This document shows, one piece after another, positions 10,316-21,223 of a stretch of 64,000 nt of DNA. Source of the stretch: Sequoia sempervirens. Taxonomy: Eukaryota; Streptophyta; Pinopsida; Cupressales; Cupressaceae. The translations under genes were made by a program, and so were the position numbers. Position 1 is the stretch's first letter; each line of letters begins with the position of its first letter. The stretch lies in contig VDFB02373365.1 in the NCBI GenBank assembly GCA_007258455.2, positions 226,537,008-226,601,007 on the forward strand, read 5' to 3'. The notes under the pieces were generated by a model. The model ran no database searches, was not told the origin of the DNA, and was given only the letters and a program-made list of their open reading frames with translations.

Positions 10316-11866
10316 TGGTCAGCCTCTTCCTTAGGAAACTAGGATGAATCTTCAACAGGCCTTCCTTTCCATTTCACTAGATATTCTTCATACTGCCTGT
10401 TCTTGGTACTCCTTCCCACACGACTATCCAAGATTTCTTCAATCTCCTCCTTTTCTGAAGTAGGTGCGGAATCCCACACTGCTCCATCATTGGTACTTCC
10501 TTTGTGCCACCTTCATGATACTCTATCAAATCTGAAATGTTGAACACAGGGGAAATATTGAATCCATCCGGTAACGCTACCTCATATGCATTCCCTAAAT
10601 CATGCCTCTTCAAAATTTTACAGGGACCAAACTTCTTCATCTTCAATTTGTTATATATTACCACTGGAAACCTTTCTTTCCTCAAGTGGACCATCACTTC
10701 ATCACCAATCTGAAACTCCTTATACCTCCTCTTCTGATCTACCTTAGCCTTATATTGCATATTCATCTTGTTAATATGTTCTCTTACCTTCTCATGTATA
10801 TCCTTGATGTGTTATGCAAAATATTTGGCTTCAACACTTATTTTCTTCTCTTGGTCCATCTTCCTCAATTCTGGAGCTGTTATGGGGCTACCTCCATACA
10901 CAATCTGGAATGGTGATCTACCAGTGCTTCTATTGACAGAATTGTTGTAAGAAAATTATGCCTGGGGTAAGATCAAGTCTCATCCCTTGGGTTTATCTCC
11001 TACCAAACATCTCAGTAGGTTACCCAAACTCCTGTTAACAACCTCTGTCTGCCCATCTGTTTGTGGATGGTGTGCAGAACTAAACTTCAACTCTGTCTTC
11101 AGCTTCTTCCACAAGGTCCTCCAAAAGTACCCCCACAAATTTGGTGTCACGATCTAAAACAATACTCTTTGGTAGACCATGTATCCTCCCCCACCTCCTT
11201 GAAGAACAAGTCAGCAATGTGGACTACATCATGGGTCTTCTAACATGGAATGAAATGCATGTGTCAGTCTTGAAAACCTATCAACCACCACAAAAGCGGA
11301 ATCATTCCCGTTGTGTCGGAAAACCAAGAACAAAGTCCATACTTATATCCTCCCCATATGGCCTCTGATGCAGTGGGGAGCTGATATAAGCCTGTATTTT
11401 GGCTCACTCCTTTAGCCATCTGACATACCCTACAGCTTTGTACAAACTTCTTCACATCCTGTGACAACTGAGGCCAATAATAATACTCACTGATAATGGC
11501 AATGGTCTTATCTTGGCCAAAATGTCCTGCCATTCCTCCACTATGCTTCTCCTTTATCAGGTTCTCTCTCATGGAACTCCTTGGAATACACAATTGACTT
11601 CCCTTAAATAACATGCCATCTTGGATTATGAAATCTAGCCACCTTGTCCTGTCCACTGTAACAGGTTCCTTGCAAGCTTTCCAAGCCTCTGCAAAATCAA
11701 GATCTTTTGCGTATAATGTCTTAAGTTCATTAAACCCAACCACTTCAATATGCATCGTTATCATCAATGTATGCCTCCTACTTAAGGCATCTGCAACCCT
11801 ATTTGACTTCCCACTCCTATGTTTCAAAACAAAGGTATAACTCTTCAAAAACTCTACCCATTTCAT
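10316..11866 (-). pseudogene. Element E integrase and chromodomain (frameshifted)
   Basis: The frame from 11866 begins at the RNase H to integrase linker (KSNRVADALSRRH) and holds the zinc-binding domain (H-x-H around SGGMAGHFGQ, then SCRVCQ). The catalytic core is disrupted by a frameshift near 11380, and 10770-11260 is stop-ridden. Frame 10766-10377 holds the integrase C-terminal domain ([25 protein letters not shown]). In a second frame at 10316-10448 the chromodomain reads [19 protein letters not shown] and EDSSWFP, a classic chromodomain signature. It would bind modified histones and guide integration; here it is non-functional. Confidence 0.85.
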
Positions 11867-11887
11867 ATGCCTCTGATTTAATTTTTC

Positions 11888-13198
11888 CTAACTATTTAGG
11901 TACTGCAAGGCCTGATGATCAGTATATAGAACAAATTCCTTCAGCAAAAAATAATGTCCCCATTTCTTTAATGCTTGAACTATTGCATAAAATTTCTGAT
12001 TATATACATAATACTTTCTCTTGGCATCATTTAACTTTTCACTGAAATAGGCAATGGGCTTACCTTCTTGGTTCAACACTGCTCCAATGGCACAACCACT
12101 GGCATCACAATCCACCTGAAACACCTTGTTGAAATCTGGGAGGGCTAGAACAGGTTGCTTTGTCACCTTCTGCTTTAACAGTTCAAAACCTTTTGCCGCT
12201 CCAATGCTCCACTTGAATTCTTTTCTATCCCCTTTCATTGTTTCAGTCAGGGGTCCACAAATACTACTAAAGTTTCTAATGAACTTTCTATAAAAACTAG
12301 CCAAACCATGAAAAGATCTCACCTCGGTAGCAGTTTTTGGGGTAGGCCATTTCAGAATAGCCTTCACCTTCTCTGGGTCTATCTTGAGACCTTCTACTAA
12401 GACAACAAACCCCAAATACACTAACTCCCTCTTCACAAAACTGCACTTCTTCAGATTAATCAACAGTTTTTGTTCTCTTAACTTCTCAAAGGCTCTCTGA
12501 ATATGCATCAGATGCTCATCCAACGTCTTACTAAAAATCAAAATATCATCCAAATACACAATAACAAAACTTCCTAAAAATTCTTTTAGTACCTCGTTCA
12601 TGAGCTGCATGAATGTGCTCGGTGCATTGGTTAGCCCAAAAGGCATGACTAACCACTTGTATAGGCCCTCTTTGGTCTTGAAGGCAGTCTTCCATTCATC
12701 TCCCTCTCGAATCTGGATCTGGTGATATCCACTCTTCAGATTGATCTTTGTGAAGTACTAAGCTCCACTCAAACAGTCCATCAGGTCATCCATCCTTGGG
12801 AGGGGAGATCTGTACTTGATTGTTATCTTGTTTATGGCTTGGGAATCTATACACATCCTCCACTCCCCATCCTTCTTTGGTGCTAGTACTGCAAGTACTG
12901 CACATGGACTCAAACTCTCCCGTATCAAACCCTTTCTCAATAACTCTTGAACTTGTTTGTTCAACTCCACATTTTCTGCTGGAGTCACTCTATGAGCTGC
13001 CTTATTTGGCAAATTGGCTCCAGGAATCAAGTCAATCTGATGACTGATCTTCCTTATTGGTGGTAAACCCTTAGGTACATTATTAGAAACAATATCCTGA
13101 AACTTATCCAACATCCCAGAAACTTCTTCTGGAACCTTCTCACTATCCTCCTTACTCACTCTAGGAATCAATGCATAACACACATGCTCATGCTTCAT
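11888..13198 (-). pseudogene. Element E reverse transcriptase and RNase H
   Basis: Starting from 13198, the RT fingers (GLPPIRKISHQIDLIPG, APKKDGEWRMCID) and palm are clear; a stop at 12758 splits the frame. The frame from 12646 has [12 protein letters not shown] and the catalytic box YLDD at about 12545-12556, then [13 protein letters not shown]. RNase H begins with [14 protein letters not shown] and continues to [14 protein letters not shown] and RNase H together copy element RNA into DNA. The active-site motifs are intact, but there are stops (CAG/CAA to TAG/TAA-type) in the reading frame. Confidence 0.93.
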
Positions 13199-13249
13199 AC
13201 CTTCTAAAAAAATTCTTCCCTCTACATAAAAAATTCTAGGACTACTGCA

Positions 13250-13640
13250 TACCTATTCTTTGGTCTCCTTCAGGGGGTTCAACTTGTGACGAATCCCATC
13301 CTTTGTCAAGGAATAAGTGTTTGCATGGCCATCAAGTATAGCTCGCCTATCAAACTGCCACAACCTCCCCAACATGTGACGTGCATCCATGGGGATGATA
13401 TCACAGAGTACCTCATCATGGTAGCTCCTGATCTTGAACTTTACTAGGCACTGTTCATTGACCAAAACTTTGTGGTCTTTCTGCAACCAGGCAATCTGAT
13501 ATGGATGTGGGTTCCTTTCCCTCTTCAGCTTCAACTTTGTGACCATTTCTTCTGACACCAGATTATCGGTGCTCCCACCGTCAATAATGACATCACAATA
13601 TTTTCCTTCACACTTGCACCTTGTGCGAAATAGATTCTTC
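13250..13640 (-). pseudogene. Element E aspartic protease
   Basis: The minus strand reads CDVIIDGGSTDNLVSEEMV, where DGGS matches the DTG/DGG-type active site of plant gypsy proteases, followed by a beta-rich domain ending MLGRLWQFDRRA. The protease would cut the Gag-Pol polyprotein. A stop lies upstream, within the knuckle-to-protease linker. Confidence 0.85.
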
Positions 13641-13659
13641 CTCTATTCTGGTTCCTTTT

Positions 13660-14839
13660 CCTCAGTCACCAGGGCTCTCCTAATCACTAGGGATTCTCCC
13701 CTTTCAACATCATCTGAATGTTCAGATTGGGCCTCCTCATCTACATGTGTAACCCTTCCACGACCTTCTAGCCTTTTGTCTACCCTTCCTTGGTGTTGTG
13801 GACATTCATAGGCTCGATGCCCTTCTTCACCACACTGGAAACACGTTCCTTTGAAACCACCTCTTCCAAATCCTTGTCCATATCTCCCTCGTCCTCTACC
13901 TCTTTGATCACCACTGTTTTGATCACGAGGGTGGTAGAAGTTGTCATTCCTTTGGTTTCAGCTGGTACCCACATCTTCACTTTTCTTTTCATCATCATTT
14001 CAGCTTCCTGAAGGTCTTCCACTACCCCTTCCACTTTGACCCCCTCGTCCTTTTTGCTTGCCATCAAATCTTTTGTTCAGCTTCTCTTCCACCTTCAGAG
14101 CAAACTGATACACATCCTTCATGGTGGTCATTCTGACTAGGCTTAACTCCTCATAAATGCTCGGTCATAACCCATTAAGATATCGAGCTACCTTTTCCTT
14201 ATTGGCCTCTATGTGGCCCATTCTGATGATTATCTTATGAAAATCTTCAGTATATTCTTTCACATATCTACTTTCTTGCTTCAACCCTTGCAATTTCTTC
14301 AATAGATCTAACTTGTAGTCTACTGGTATGAACTGCTTCTTCAGTTTCTCTACCATTCAATCCCATCTGGTGATATTTCCTTTTCCTCTTCGATTTCTTT
14401 CCAACTAGACCTCTTTCCACCAAATACTGGCATGGCCCTTCAACTTCATTTTTACAAACTTAATCTGATCTGGGTCCTCTATTTCCTCATACTTAAAATA
14501 TTCTTCTAGCTCGTTGATCCAGTCGATCAACTCTTCTGGGTTCAGACTTCTAGAATAATTGGGGACTTCTACTCTAGGTCTTTTCCCGATCTTTGAAATG
14601 GCCCTTATTAGCTACATTTGGTCTTGATCAATTGCTTCTTCTTCCTCTTCTACATTTGAACCTTCTTCATCTCCTTCAACCTCACTTTCCTCCCTCAGGT
14701 TTAACCCTCTTCTCACCTGCTCTTGTAATGCATCAATCTGTCTTTGGAGGGTTGCCAGTGTATCTCTTCCACCAGCATTTATGCCACCTCAACCACCTCT
14801 AGCACCACCATGCCTACTAGGAATCACTCTTAGAGGCAT
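13660..14839 (-). pseudogene. Element E Gag with CCHC zinc knuckle
   Basis: The start ATG at 14839 gives MPLRVIPSRHGGARGG, about 80 bases downstream of the PBS. The capsid region includes LNPEELIDWINELEEYF and HASIWWKEV, typical of chromovirus Gag. It is followed by an RG-rich stretch and the knuckle CFQCGEEGHRAYEC (13802-13843), a perfect CX2CX4HX4C. Several in-frame stops are present (for example after ARGG, DQM and NGL). Gag would package the element RNA. It continues into the protease. Confidence 0.9.
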
Positions 14840-14919
14840 CTTTCTTGACCTCGACCCACAACCATGGTCCTGGTGCGAACTACCTCACGATCAGTGATTT
14901 GTCCACACGCTCAAGAAAA

Positions 14920-14935
14920 CCTCACTTTGATACCA
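14920..14935 (-). other. Element E primer-binding site
   Basis: The minus strand reads TGGTATCAAAGTGAGG two bases inside the 5' LTR end. It resembles the tRNA-Met-type PBS TGGTATCAGAGC and fixes the element as minus strand. Confidence 0.85.
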
Positions 14936-14937
14936 CT

Positions 14938-15644
14938 TGATGAGGGCATAACTTGAGACACAAAAATAACCCACAAACAAGAGAATAATTTTATTATTCA
15001 AAAAATGGAGCTTCTTACATCTAGAGGATCTCAAATCCCCAAGTTCTACAATACATGCAAGTTACAGAAAGCTACAGAATCACCCTTTCGCAATATTCGA
15101 GCTTGTCCCCAAAAAGTTACCCAAAAATTAGAAACCCACCCATAAATAGAGCTCCTCTTTAGTTTGGAGCCAAAACAACATTCAAATTTGAGTTTAGGCG
15201 GTTTGGCGCCGAAAATTGACAACATGAAGTTCAAACTTCAAAAGAGCATTTGCAATTGTATCTTCTACAAAGTGCGCCAACTTCCCAGGGCTATAACTTT
15301 TGATCCGGGACTCTGATTCGCGAACCGTTTGAACCGTTGGAAAGGTCTCAAGGTCAACAATGCGTTAGAAATTTCTATGCTAATTTCAACAAGTTTTGAG
15401 GCCAATATGGGAACTCTAAGTGCCTCAAATCTAACATAGAAGATTTTTAGGTGCAAATCTAGGCAACTAAAACTGCAATATCTTTCAACCCAAGAATAGA
15501 AAATAAAAATCATAAATTGGGAATTTCATTATGACAAAAAGGGTATCCAAAAATGTAAAAACATCTAAAAATTGAGAAAATTGAAATTTAACTATTTTTG
15601 GGTAATGCAAGATTGCCCTTACACCATTGGATGCTCCTGCATCA
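14938..15644 (-). repeat. Element E 5' LTR
   Basis: Plus-strand reading TGATGAGGGC to CTGCATCA; pairs with 9544-10252. Followed by target duplication CTTAA and then by the second half of solo LTR D. Confidence 0.92.
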
Positions 15645-15777
15645 CTTAAGCTATTATGAAACTAAAATGAACTAAATTAAGCTAAAAAGTGAGTAAATTG
15701 AGAGTGTGAGTGTGAGTGAATTCAATAGCATGACTTTGCAATTGAAAGATCGATCCATTTGCCTCCAAATAGTGTTC

Positions 15778-15785
15778 TATTTATA
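15778..15785 (-). promoter_or_regulatory. TATA box of solo LTR D
   Basis: Minus-strand TATAAATA at the position equivalent to the B LTR TATA box at 19326-19333. Confidence 0.6.
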
Positions 15786-16550
15786 GGAGAGAAAATGAGA
15801 AATGGAGGGTTGAGATCAATAAGATTAATCAACGGTCCAAGATGGAAGGAAGAAGAGGCATGGATCATGGATTCTCATCAATGGATGAGAATGCATGATG
15901 CGTTTTAATCAAGGGCTCACAGTTTCTCCAAACAAACACACTTTTAACCTGCTCACAGGTTAAAGGTAACTTGTTCAAGAGGTTTGAGGTTTAGCCTTCT
16001 CAAGAAGCCAAGTAAGTTGATTGGAGGAGAGAATATTCTTTGGAATATTCTCATGGGTGAGGATAAAGTTATTTTGAAAATTAAAAGAAAGTTTTAATTG
16101 TGCAAAAAGGAGATAAGGGATATTCCATAGGAATATTCCCCTTTAAGAGGAAAATTAGTTTAATTGTTAATTAAACAAGGTTTAATCATGCAATTAGGGG
16201 ATTTGAAGAATTAAAGTGATATTCATTAAATTAAATGATTTAATGAAAGGGGGAGAGATGAAATGATATTTAATTAAATAGCTTAGGGTTATTTAATTAA
16301 ATAAGATGACCTAGAAAATTAAATTAAATATTTTGATTTATTTAATTTAATGAGATGAAATGTTAGCATGAAGGGGTAATGAATTAACTTGAATTGATGA
16401 ATTAGGTTAATGGATGAAAATGATACAATTAATTAATTAGCTAGGCTAATTCAATTAATTTAGTGAAAAGAGGATGGATTTGAAGAGATGATTGTAGTAA
16501 ACCTAATTTGAGTGTATGATATCATTTTAGGACATTTTTTAGTGTCTACA

Positions 16551-17021
16551 ACATGTACATAGAGCAATATATATAAATATACATATATTTACATGGTCGA
16601 TATTATAAATATTACTATGTGAATGACATCTTGTTTGTATTCATTTAATTATCAAATGTATACATACTTAGTTAGCATAATATATATGTAAATATATATA
16701 TATAGGGAATATATATATATTAATATATATGTAAATATTATCAATGGCTTGGGTGTTGATTAACATTATCAAGCTTTGGGGCTGATTTTTTAGCTAAATC
16801 AAAGGCCACATATATTATACTTATGATTGTACTTTTAAAGGGCCAAATATTTCTCATGTTGCCCATGTATTTAGAAAAAGTGTTTTGTAAAACAATTCAT
16901 AGTCTTAAAGTCGATATAAGAAGGAGACTTAGTTGACACCTTATGTGGAATCCTTTTGGACTTAGTAAACTCTTAAACTCCATGCCATTGAGTAAAATAT
17001 CAACAACAAATAGAGGCATGC
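16551..17021 (+). mobile_element. Element H 3' LTR, segment 2
   Basis: Non-coding, TA-rich at its left end, lying between solo LTRs D and F. It is assigned to the H LTR because the D and F target duplications bound it and it leads into the promoter-bearing segment 3. No other gene or motif is visible. Confidence 0.55.
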
Positions 17022-17856
17022 TGACGAGGGTGCTAACCCAAGACACAGAAAATCAAACACAAAAATAAATAATATTATTATTATTTAGAATATGAAAAGC
17101 TTACATGCAGAGGATCTCAAATCCTCGAGTTCTGCAATACATGCAAGCTACAAAAACTACAGAAATTCCCCTTTTTTCGCAGTATGCGATCTTTTCCAAA
17201 AAGCTACCAAAATAAAAAAACCCCGCCCATCAATAGCTCCTTTTTGGTTTTGAATCCAAAACAACATTTGAATTATGGGTTTTGGAAATTTGGTTCCGAA
17301 AATTACAATTTGAAATTCAAATTTTAAAACCACGTTTAGAAATTAGCATATTTTTGAAAGTGTACTAACTTCGCCATAATTTTTGATCTGGGACTCCATT
17401 TTTTAAACTGTTTGAATTCTTGGAAAGGTCTTGGAGTCAAGATCGTGCTTAAAATATGCTATGCTGATTTTGGCAAGTTTCGAGACTGTTTTGGGGCCGT
17501 TTAATGCCTCAAATATGATATGAAAGGTTTTTAGGTGCAATTTTGGGAGACTAAAACTACAATATCTTTCAAACCGGGAATGTTTTTGGCTTGATTCTTA
17601 CACCAATGTTCTTATTTTTTTGTTCTAAATCCTCCCATATAAATTTGGTCCCCAAATACCTTCAAATTCCAATACCTGCTTAAAATAGCAATTGACTAGA
17701 AAAAGCAGAAAAGCAAAACTAAAAGTTGGGAATTACATTATGATGAAAAGGGTATCCAAAACTACAAAAAACATCTAAGAAACTACAAACAGGAAATGAT
17801 TTTTTTTTTTTGGGTGATGTAGGATTTCCCTTACACCACTAGATGTACCTGCATCA
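17022..17856 (-). mobile_element. Solo LTR F (element E family)
   Basis: Plus reading runs TGACGAGGGTG to CTGCATCA, similar to the E LTR ends TGATGAGGG and CTGCATCA, with shared interior phrases (CTTACATGCAGAGGATCTC, TTACACCAC). The exact duplication CATGC flanks it at 17017-17021 and 17857-17861. At 835 bp it is longer than the E LTRs because of internal indels and is more diverged, so it is probably an older or sister-subfamily copy. Confidence 0.9.
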
Positions 17857-18272
17857 CATGCAAAGAATGTACATCAGATTGATGAATTGGTCAAACTGAT
17901 AAATGAGACGAATCAACTCATGTAAAGACCTAGTCGACATAAGTCATGTGTCATATATATGTTATTCATTGGTTCAACAAGTGAAAACCACGCCAACTCT
18001 ATAGGAGGTTAATGCTTTATTTGGTGCCACCTTATGAATCCTACTTGTTGTAGATGTTCATTATGAAGGAAATTCAAATTACACCTTTTTCATCATGTGT
18101 TGATTTGAAATGGTCTTAAACTATTGTCATCAAAAGAGGTCAACCTATAGCATTGTTTTGCTGAGTATGTTCTTTGTGTGCCACCTTTTAGCTAAGTTGA
18201 GCGAGTAGCCATGCATTGTGATTGTTGTCCATACTCATGCCTATTGTGTAGGATGTTAAGCCTCTTTGCTAC

Positions 18273-18282
18273 TATATAAATA
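18273..18282 (+). promoter_or_regulatory. TATA box of element H LTR
   Basis: TATATAAATA followed 40-130 bases later by the tandem duplication; its position and context fit an LTR core promoter. Confidence 0.55.
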
Positions 18283-18311
18283 GTAGAGAAAACTCACTTA
18301 TTTGGGATGCA

Positions 18312-18409
18312 TCCCATATGCATTGTGCTTAGTATTTTATACATTCTTCTCTACAATTATTCCCATATGCATTGTGCTTAGTATTTTATACATTCTTCTC
18401 TACAATTAT
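18312..18409. repeat. Perfect 49-bp tandem duplication
   Basis: Bases 18312-18360 are repeated exactly at 18361-18409 (starting TCCCATATGCATTGTGC). It lies just downstream of the H LTR TATA box, where the transcript start and R region would be. Confidence 0.95.
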
Positions 18410-18549
18410 TATATGCAATATTCTATTCTATTTGAGAGAGAGAGTTGTTAGTGTTTGTGAGAGTATTAGCATATTGAGTGTACATTATCAACTTGAGAGA
18501 AGGGGGATTATTGTGGCATAGATGAAGGAGTCAAGCATACACTAGTTGT

Positions 18550-19512
18550 TGTAGACACTGAAAAAATGCCCTACACGATATCATACACTTGAAATAGGTT
18601 TAATAACATCATTTCCTCTTTAACTCATCCTTTTTTTGCTTAATTAATTAAATTAACCTAGCTAATTTAATTAATGACATCATTTTCGTCCATTAACTTA
18701 ATTTATCAATTTAGGTTAATTCACTCCCTCTTCACGCTAACATTTCAACTCATTAAATTAAATAAATCAAAATATTTAATTTAATTCCCTAAGTAATCTT
18801 ATTTAATTAAATAACCATAAGTTATTTAATTAAATATCATTTCATCTCTCCCCCATTCATTATATCATTTAATTTAATGACTATCACTTTAATTCCTCCA
18901 AATCCCCTAATTGCATGATTAGACCTTGTTTAATTAGTAATTAAACTAATTTTCCTCTAAGAGGGGAATATTCCTATAGAATATTCCTTATCCCCCTTTT
19001 TGCACAATTAAGAGTTTTTTTTAAGTTGCAAAATTCCTTTTATCCTCACCAAAATGAATATTCCAAGGAATATTCTTATTCCTCCATCATTTGAAAAAGG
19101 GATATTTTCACTTAGCTTCTAATGCAAGTTTTAACCTTTAACCTTTTGAAAAAGTCACCTTTGACCTATGTGAGCAAGTCAAAAGTGTGTTTTTTTGAAG
19201 CAAATGTGAGCCCTTGATTAAGCATTCTCATCCATTGATGAATCCATGATCCATGCCTCTTCTTTTCATCTTTGACCATTAATTGGTCTTTTTAATCTCA
19301 ACCCCCCATTTCTCATTTGTTTTCTTATAAATAGAATAATATTTGGAGACAAATGGATTTATCTTTCAAAGAAAACTTATGTTGTTGAACTAATCCATCC
19401 ATCTTTTAATTGCACAAACTTATGTTGTTGAATTCACTTGCATCCACACTCATACTTTACTCACTTTTAGCTTGTTTTAGTTTATTTTAGTTGCATAATA
19501 GCTTAAAGCATC
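18550..19512 (+). repeat. Element B 5' LTR, first part
   Basis: It starts TGTAGACACTGAAAAAATG. The inverted equivalent is the D LTR at 15650-16550. It is interrupted by element A after GCATC (19508-19512) and resumes at 39219. AT-rich with many TTAATTAAAT-like blocks. Confidence 0.85.
19326..19333 (+). promoter_or_regulatory. TATA box of element B 5' LTR
   Basis: TATAAATA about 775 bases from the LTR start. The insertion of element A downstream separates this promoter from the B coding region. Confidence 0.6.
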
Positions 19513-20796
19513 TGTCGAACCCCAATCCCAATACCTGCAAAACAATAAGAACAAACACATTAGATGATGAAATGAAATCAAGAACAAGGATTCCCCATGA
19601 AATCCATTTACAAAATCCAAATTAGGAAAAGCAATGAAAAATACAATGAGATAACAATAAAAGAGATTGACTCCTAATTCAACTATCAAACTCATGATCC
19701 CATGGGGGAATTGGTGTCAATTTGATGTGAAAATTGGCCCTTTCCTAATTCCTATGATGCAAGATTGATGTGTGATGATAATTGATCCACTTTGTTGATG
19801 ATTGATGAGTGCTCCAATGGAAAAATATGCATAACATAGCTAAGATTCAATGATAATGGATGGAATTTGATAATGATTTGAGCATAGTAAGTTTACTCAA
19901 ATTGTGGATGCCAAAATGAAGAGATTAGCCTCTTATTTATAGATTGACAAGTTGAAAGCATGCCAAAAATAGAGCAATGTGGGACTAAGAATTAACCAAT
20001 GGAAAAGTGCCACTTGTCAACTTGTGAGTGGATGAAGGATGTGCAAGTTTTGATGATTGTGCCAATAAATGCATATTTTGAATTTTGAATTTGTTGAAAT
20101 GAAATGCAAGAGGGAAGAAAGAATGCATTGAATGCTAGTTGGCTCAAGGAAAAGGACATGTAAGATGGAGTTAATGCCTTGTTGGAAGGACTTATCCCAC
20201 TTGGAATTTGAATTCAAATTTGGGGAATATTCCTCAAAAGATGCTTTGTTGAAGAAAATAGAGATTTAATAAATCAATTAAATCTATTTTCATGTGCAAG
20301 TGGGAAAAGCTAGAGTATGGGACATGATATGAGATTAAATTAATCCAAGTTAATTAATTTAATGAAGAGATTAAGTGATGTGACCTATTTGACTTAAATT
20401 TGTGGATTTATTTAAATCAAATATGAGAAGAATGTGATAAGAGATTAATTAAATAAAGATTCTTGATTTATTTAATTAACAGAGATGATGTTAGATTAAA
20501 TTAAATAAGGTTTTAATTTATTTAATTTAATAGATAGACTTTAGAGATTTAATTAAATAAAATTGACTATTTAATTAAATAGGGATAGTTAGATCAGATA
20601 GGTTGATTTAATTATCGAGAGAGAAGGTGATTTAATTAGATAACTGATTTATTTAATTAAGAGAAGAATATTGATGAATTTAATCAGATAAGGGTATTTG
20701 ATTAAATGGTTAGACCAAAGGATGATTCAGGATGAAACGATGTTAGTGGTTAGGATTAGATGCACAATGCCAATCAATACATTGTACGTGTCTACA
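19513..20796 (-). repeat. Element A 3' LTR
   Basis: 1284 bp, plus reading TGTCGAACC to GTGTCTACA; collinear with 37930-39213 over its full length and of identical length. Minus-strand TATAAATA lies at 19934-19941. Confidence 0.95.
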
Positions 20797-20812
20797 TTTT
20801 GCCCCTCTTTGA
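20797..20812 (-). other. Polypurine tract of element A
   Basis: The minus strand reads TCAAAGAGGGGCAAAA immediately before the 3' LTR start TGTAGACAC. Confidence 0.85.
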
Positions 20813-21223
20813 AGCAATGCACTCATTGCATTGGTTCAAAGAATAAGCAGTCTTGATCAAAGCCAAAAAAAATCAGTTTCAAAATCTTGCTCCACTATTG
20901 CCTGGCGAGAGAAAACATGCCAATATATTGCCCCCTCGAGAGATTGGACAAAAATTTCAATTTTTGGGTGATCTCACGAAAAAAGAGGACAAGGTGCCTG
21001 ACAAGTCAAAAAATGCTCCAGGAGGCCAAAAATGTGTATAAACGCAATAAAATGATTTAATACAGGCCTCAACTAGACGAAAATGGGTTAAAGGGGTCAA
21101 AACCTTAGTAGGACAAATAGGGTCAAAAAACCCTAATTTTCAAGGTTAAAATGGCCACGAGGGGTCACTTTCACACCCAACCTTTTAGCAATTCAGTGAT
21201 TCGAGCTCTGACCTCCTGACAAT
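20813..21223 (+). other. Region upstream of antisense PMD gene (within element A)
   Basis: About 400 bases between the polypurine tract and the putative first exon. It carries a 62-codon open frame without recognisable features. If the PMD gene has its own promoter it should lie here or in the adjoining LTR; I see no convincing TATA box. Confidence 0.4.

Larger units (their letters stand above)
9544..15644 (-). mobile_element. Element E: complete chromovirus LTR retrotransposon, 6.1 kb
   Basis: Flanked by the exact five-base duplication CTTAA (9539-9543 and 15645-15649) and inserted in solo LTR D. On the minus strand the order is 5' LTR, PBS, gag with zinc knuckle, protease, RT, RNase H, integrase, chromodomain, 3' LTR. 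The two LTRs are about 707 and 709 bp and share TGATG/CATCA ends (the 9544 end has drifted to AGATG). Coding regions carry stops and several frameshifts, so this copy is inactive. The chromodomain places it among plant chromoviruses; I do not assign a clade. Confidence 0.92.
9071..16550 (-). mobile_element. Solo LTR D (Tat family of element B), split by element E
   Basis: Read on the minus strand it starts TGTAGACACTAAAAAATG at 16550 and ends in TCTCACA at 9071. It matches the B 5' LTR (18550-19512 plus 39219-39709) in inverted orientation along its length. Without element E it is about 1.37 kb. Flanks ACATA (9066-9070) and ACATG (16551-16555) are a target duplication with one mismatch. There is no internal sequence of its own family, so it is a solo LTR left by recombination between two LTRs. 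Its continuity across E is shown by the matching halves 9071-9543 and 15650-16550. Confidence 0.85.
17857..18549 (+). mobile_element. Element H 3' LTR, segment 3 (promoter portion)
   Basis: Continues the H LTR after solo LTR F. It contains the TATA box at 18273-18282 and a perfect 49-bp tandem duplication just downstream. It is cut at 18549 by the start of element B; the left five bases GTTGT should recur after the B 3' LTR outside the window. Confidence 0.55.
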
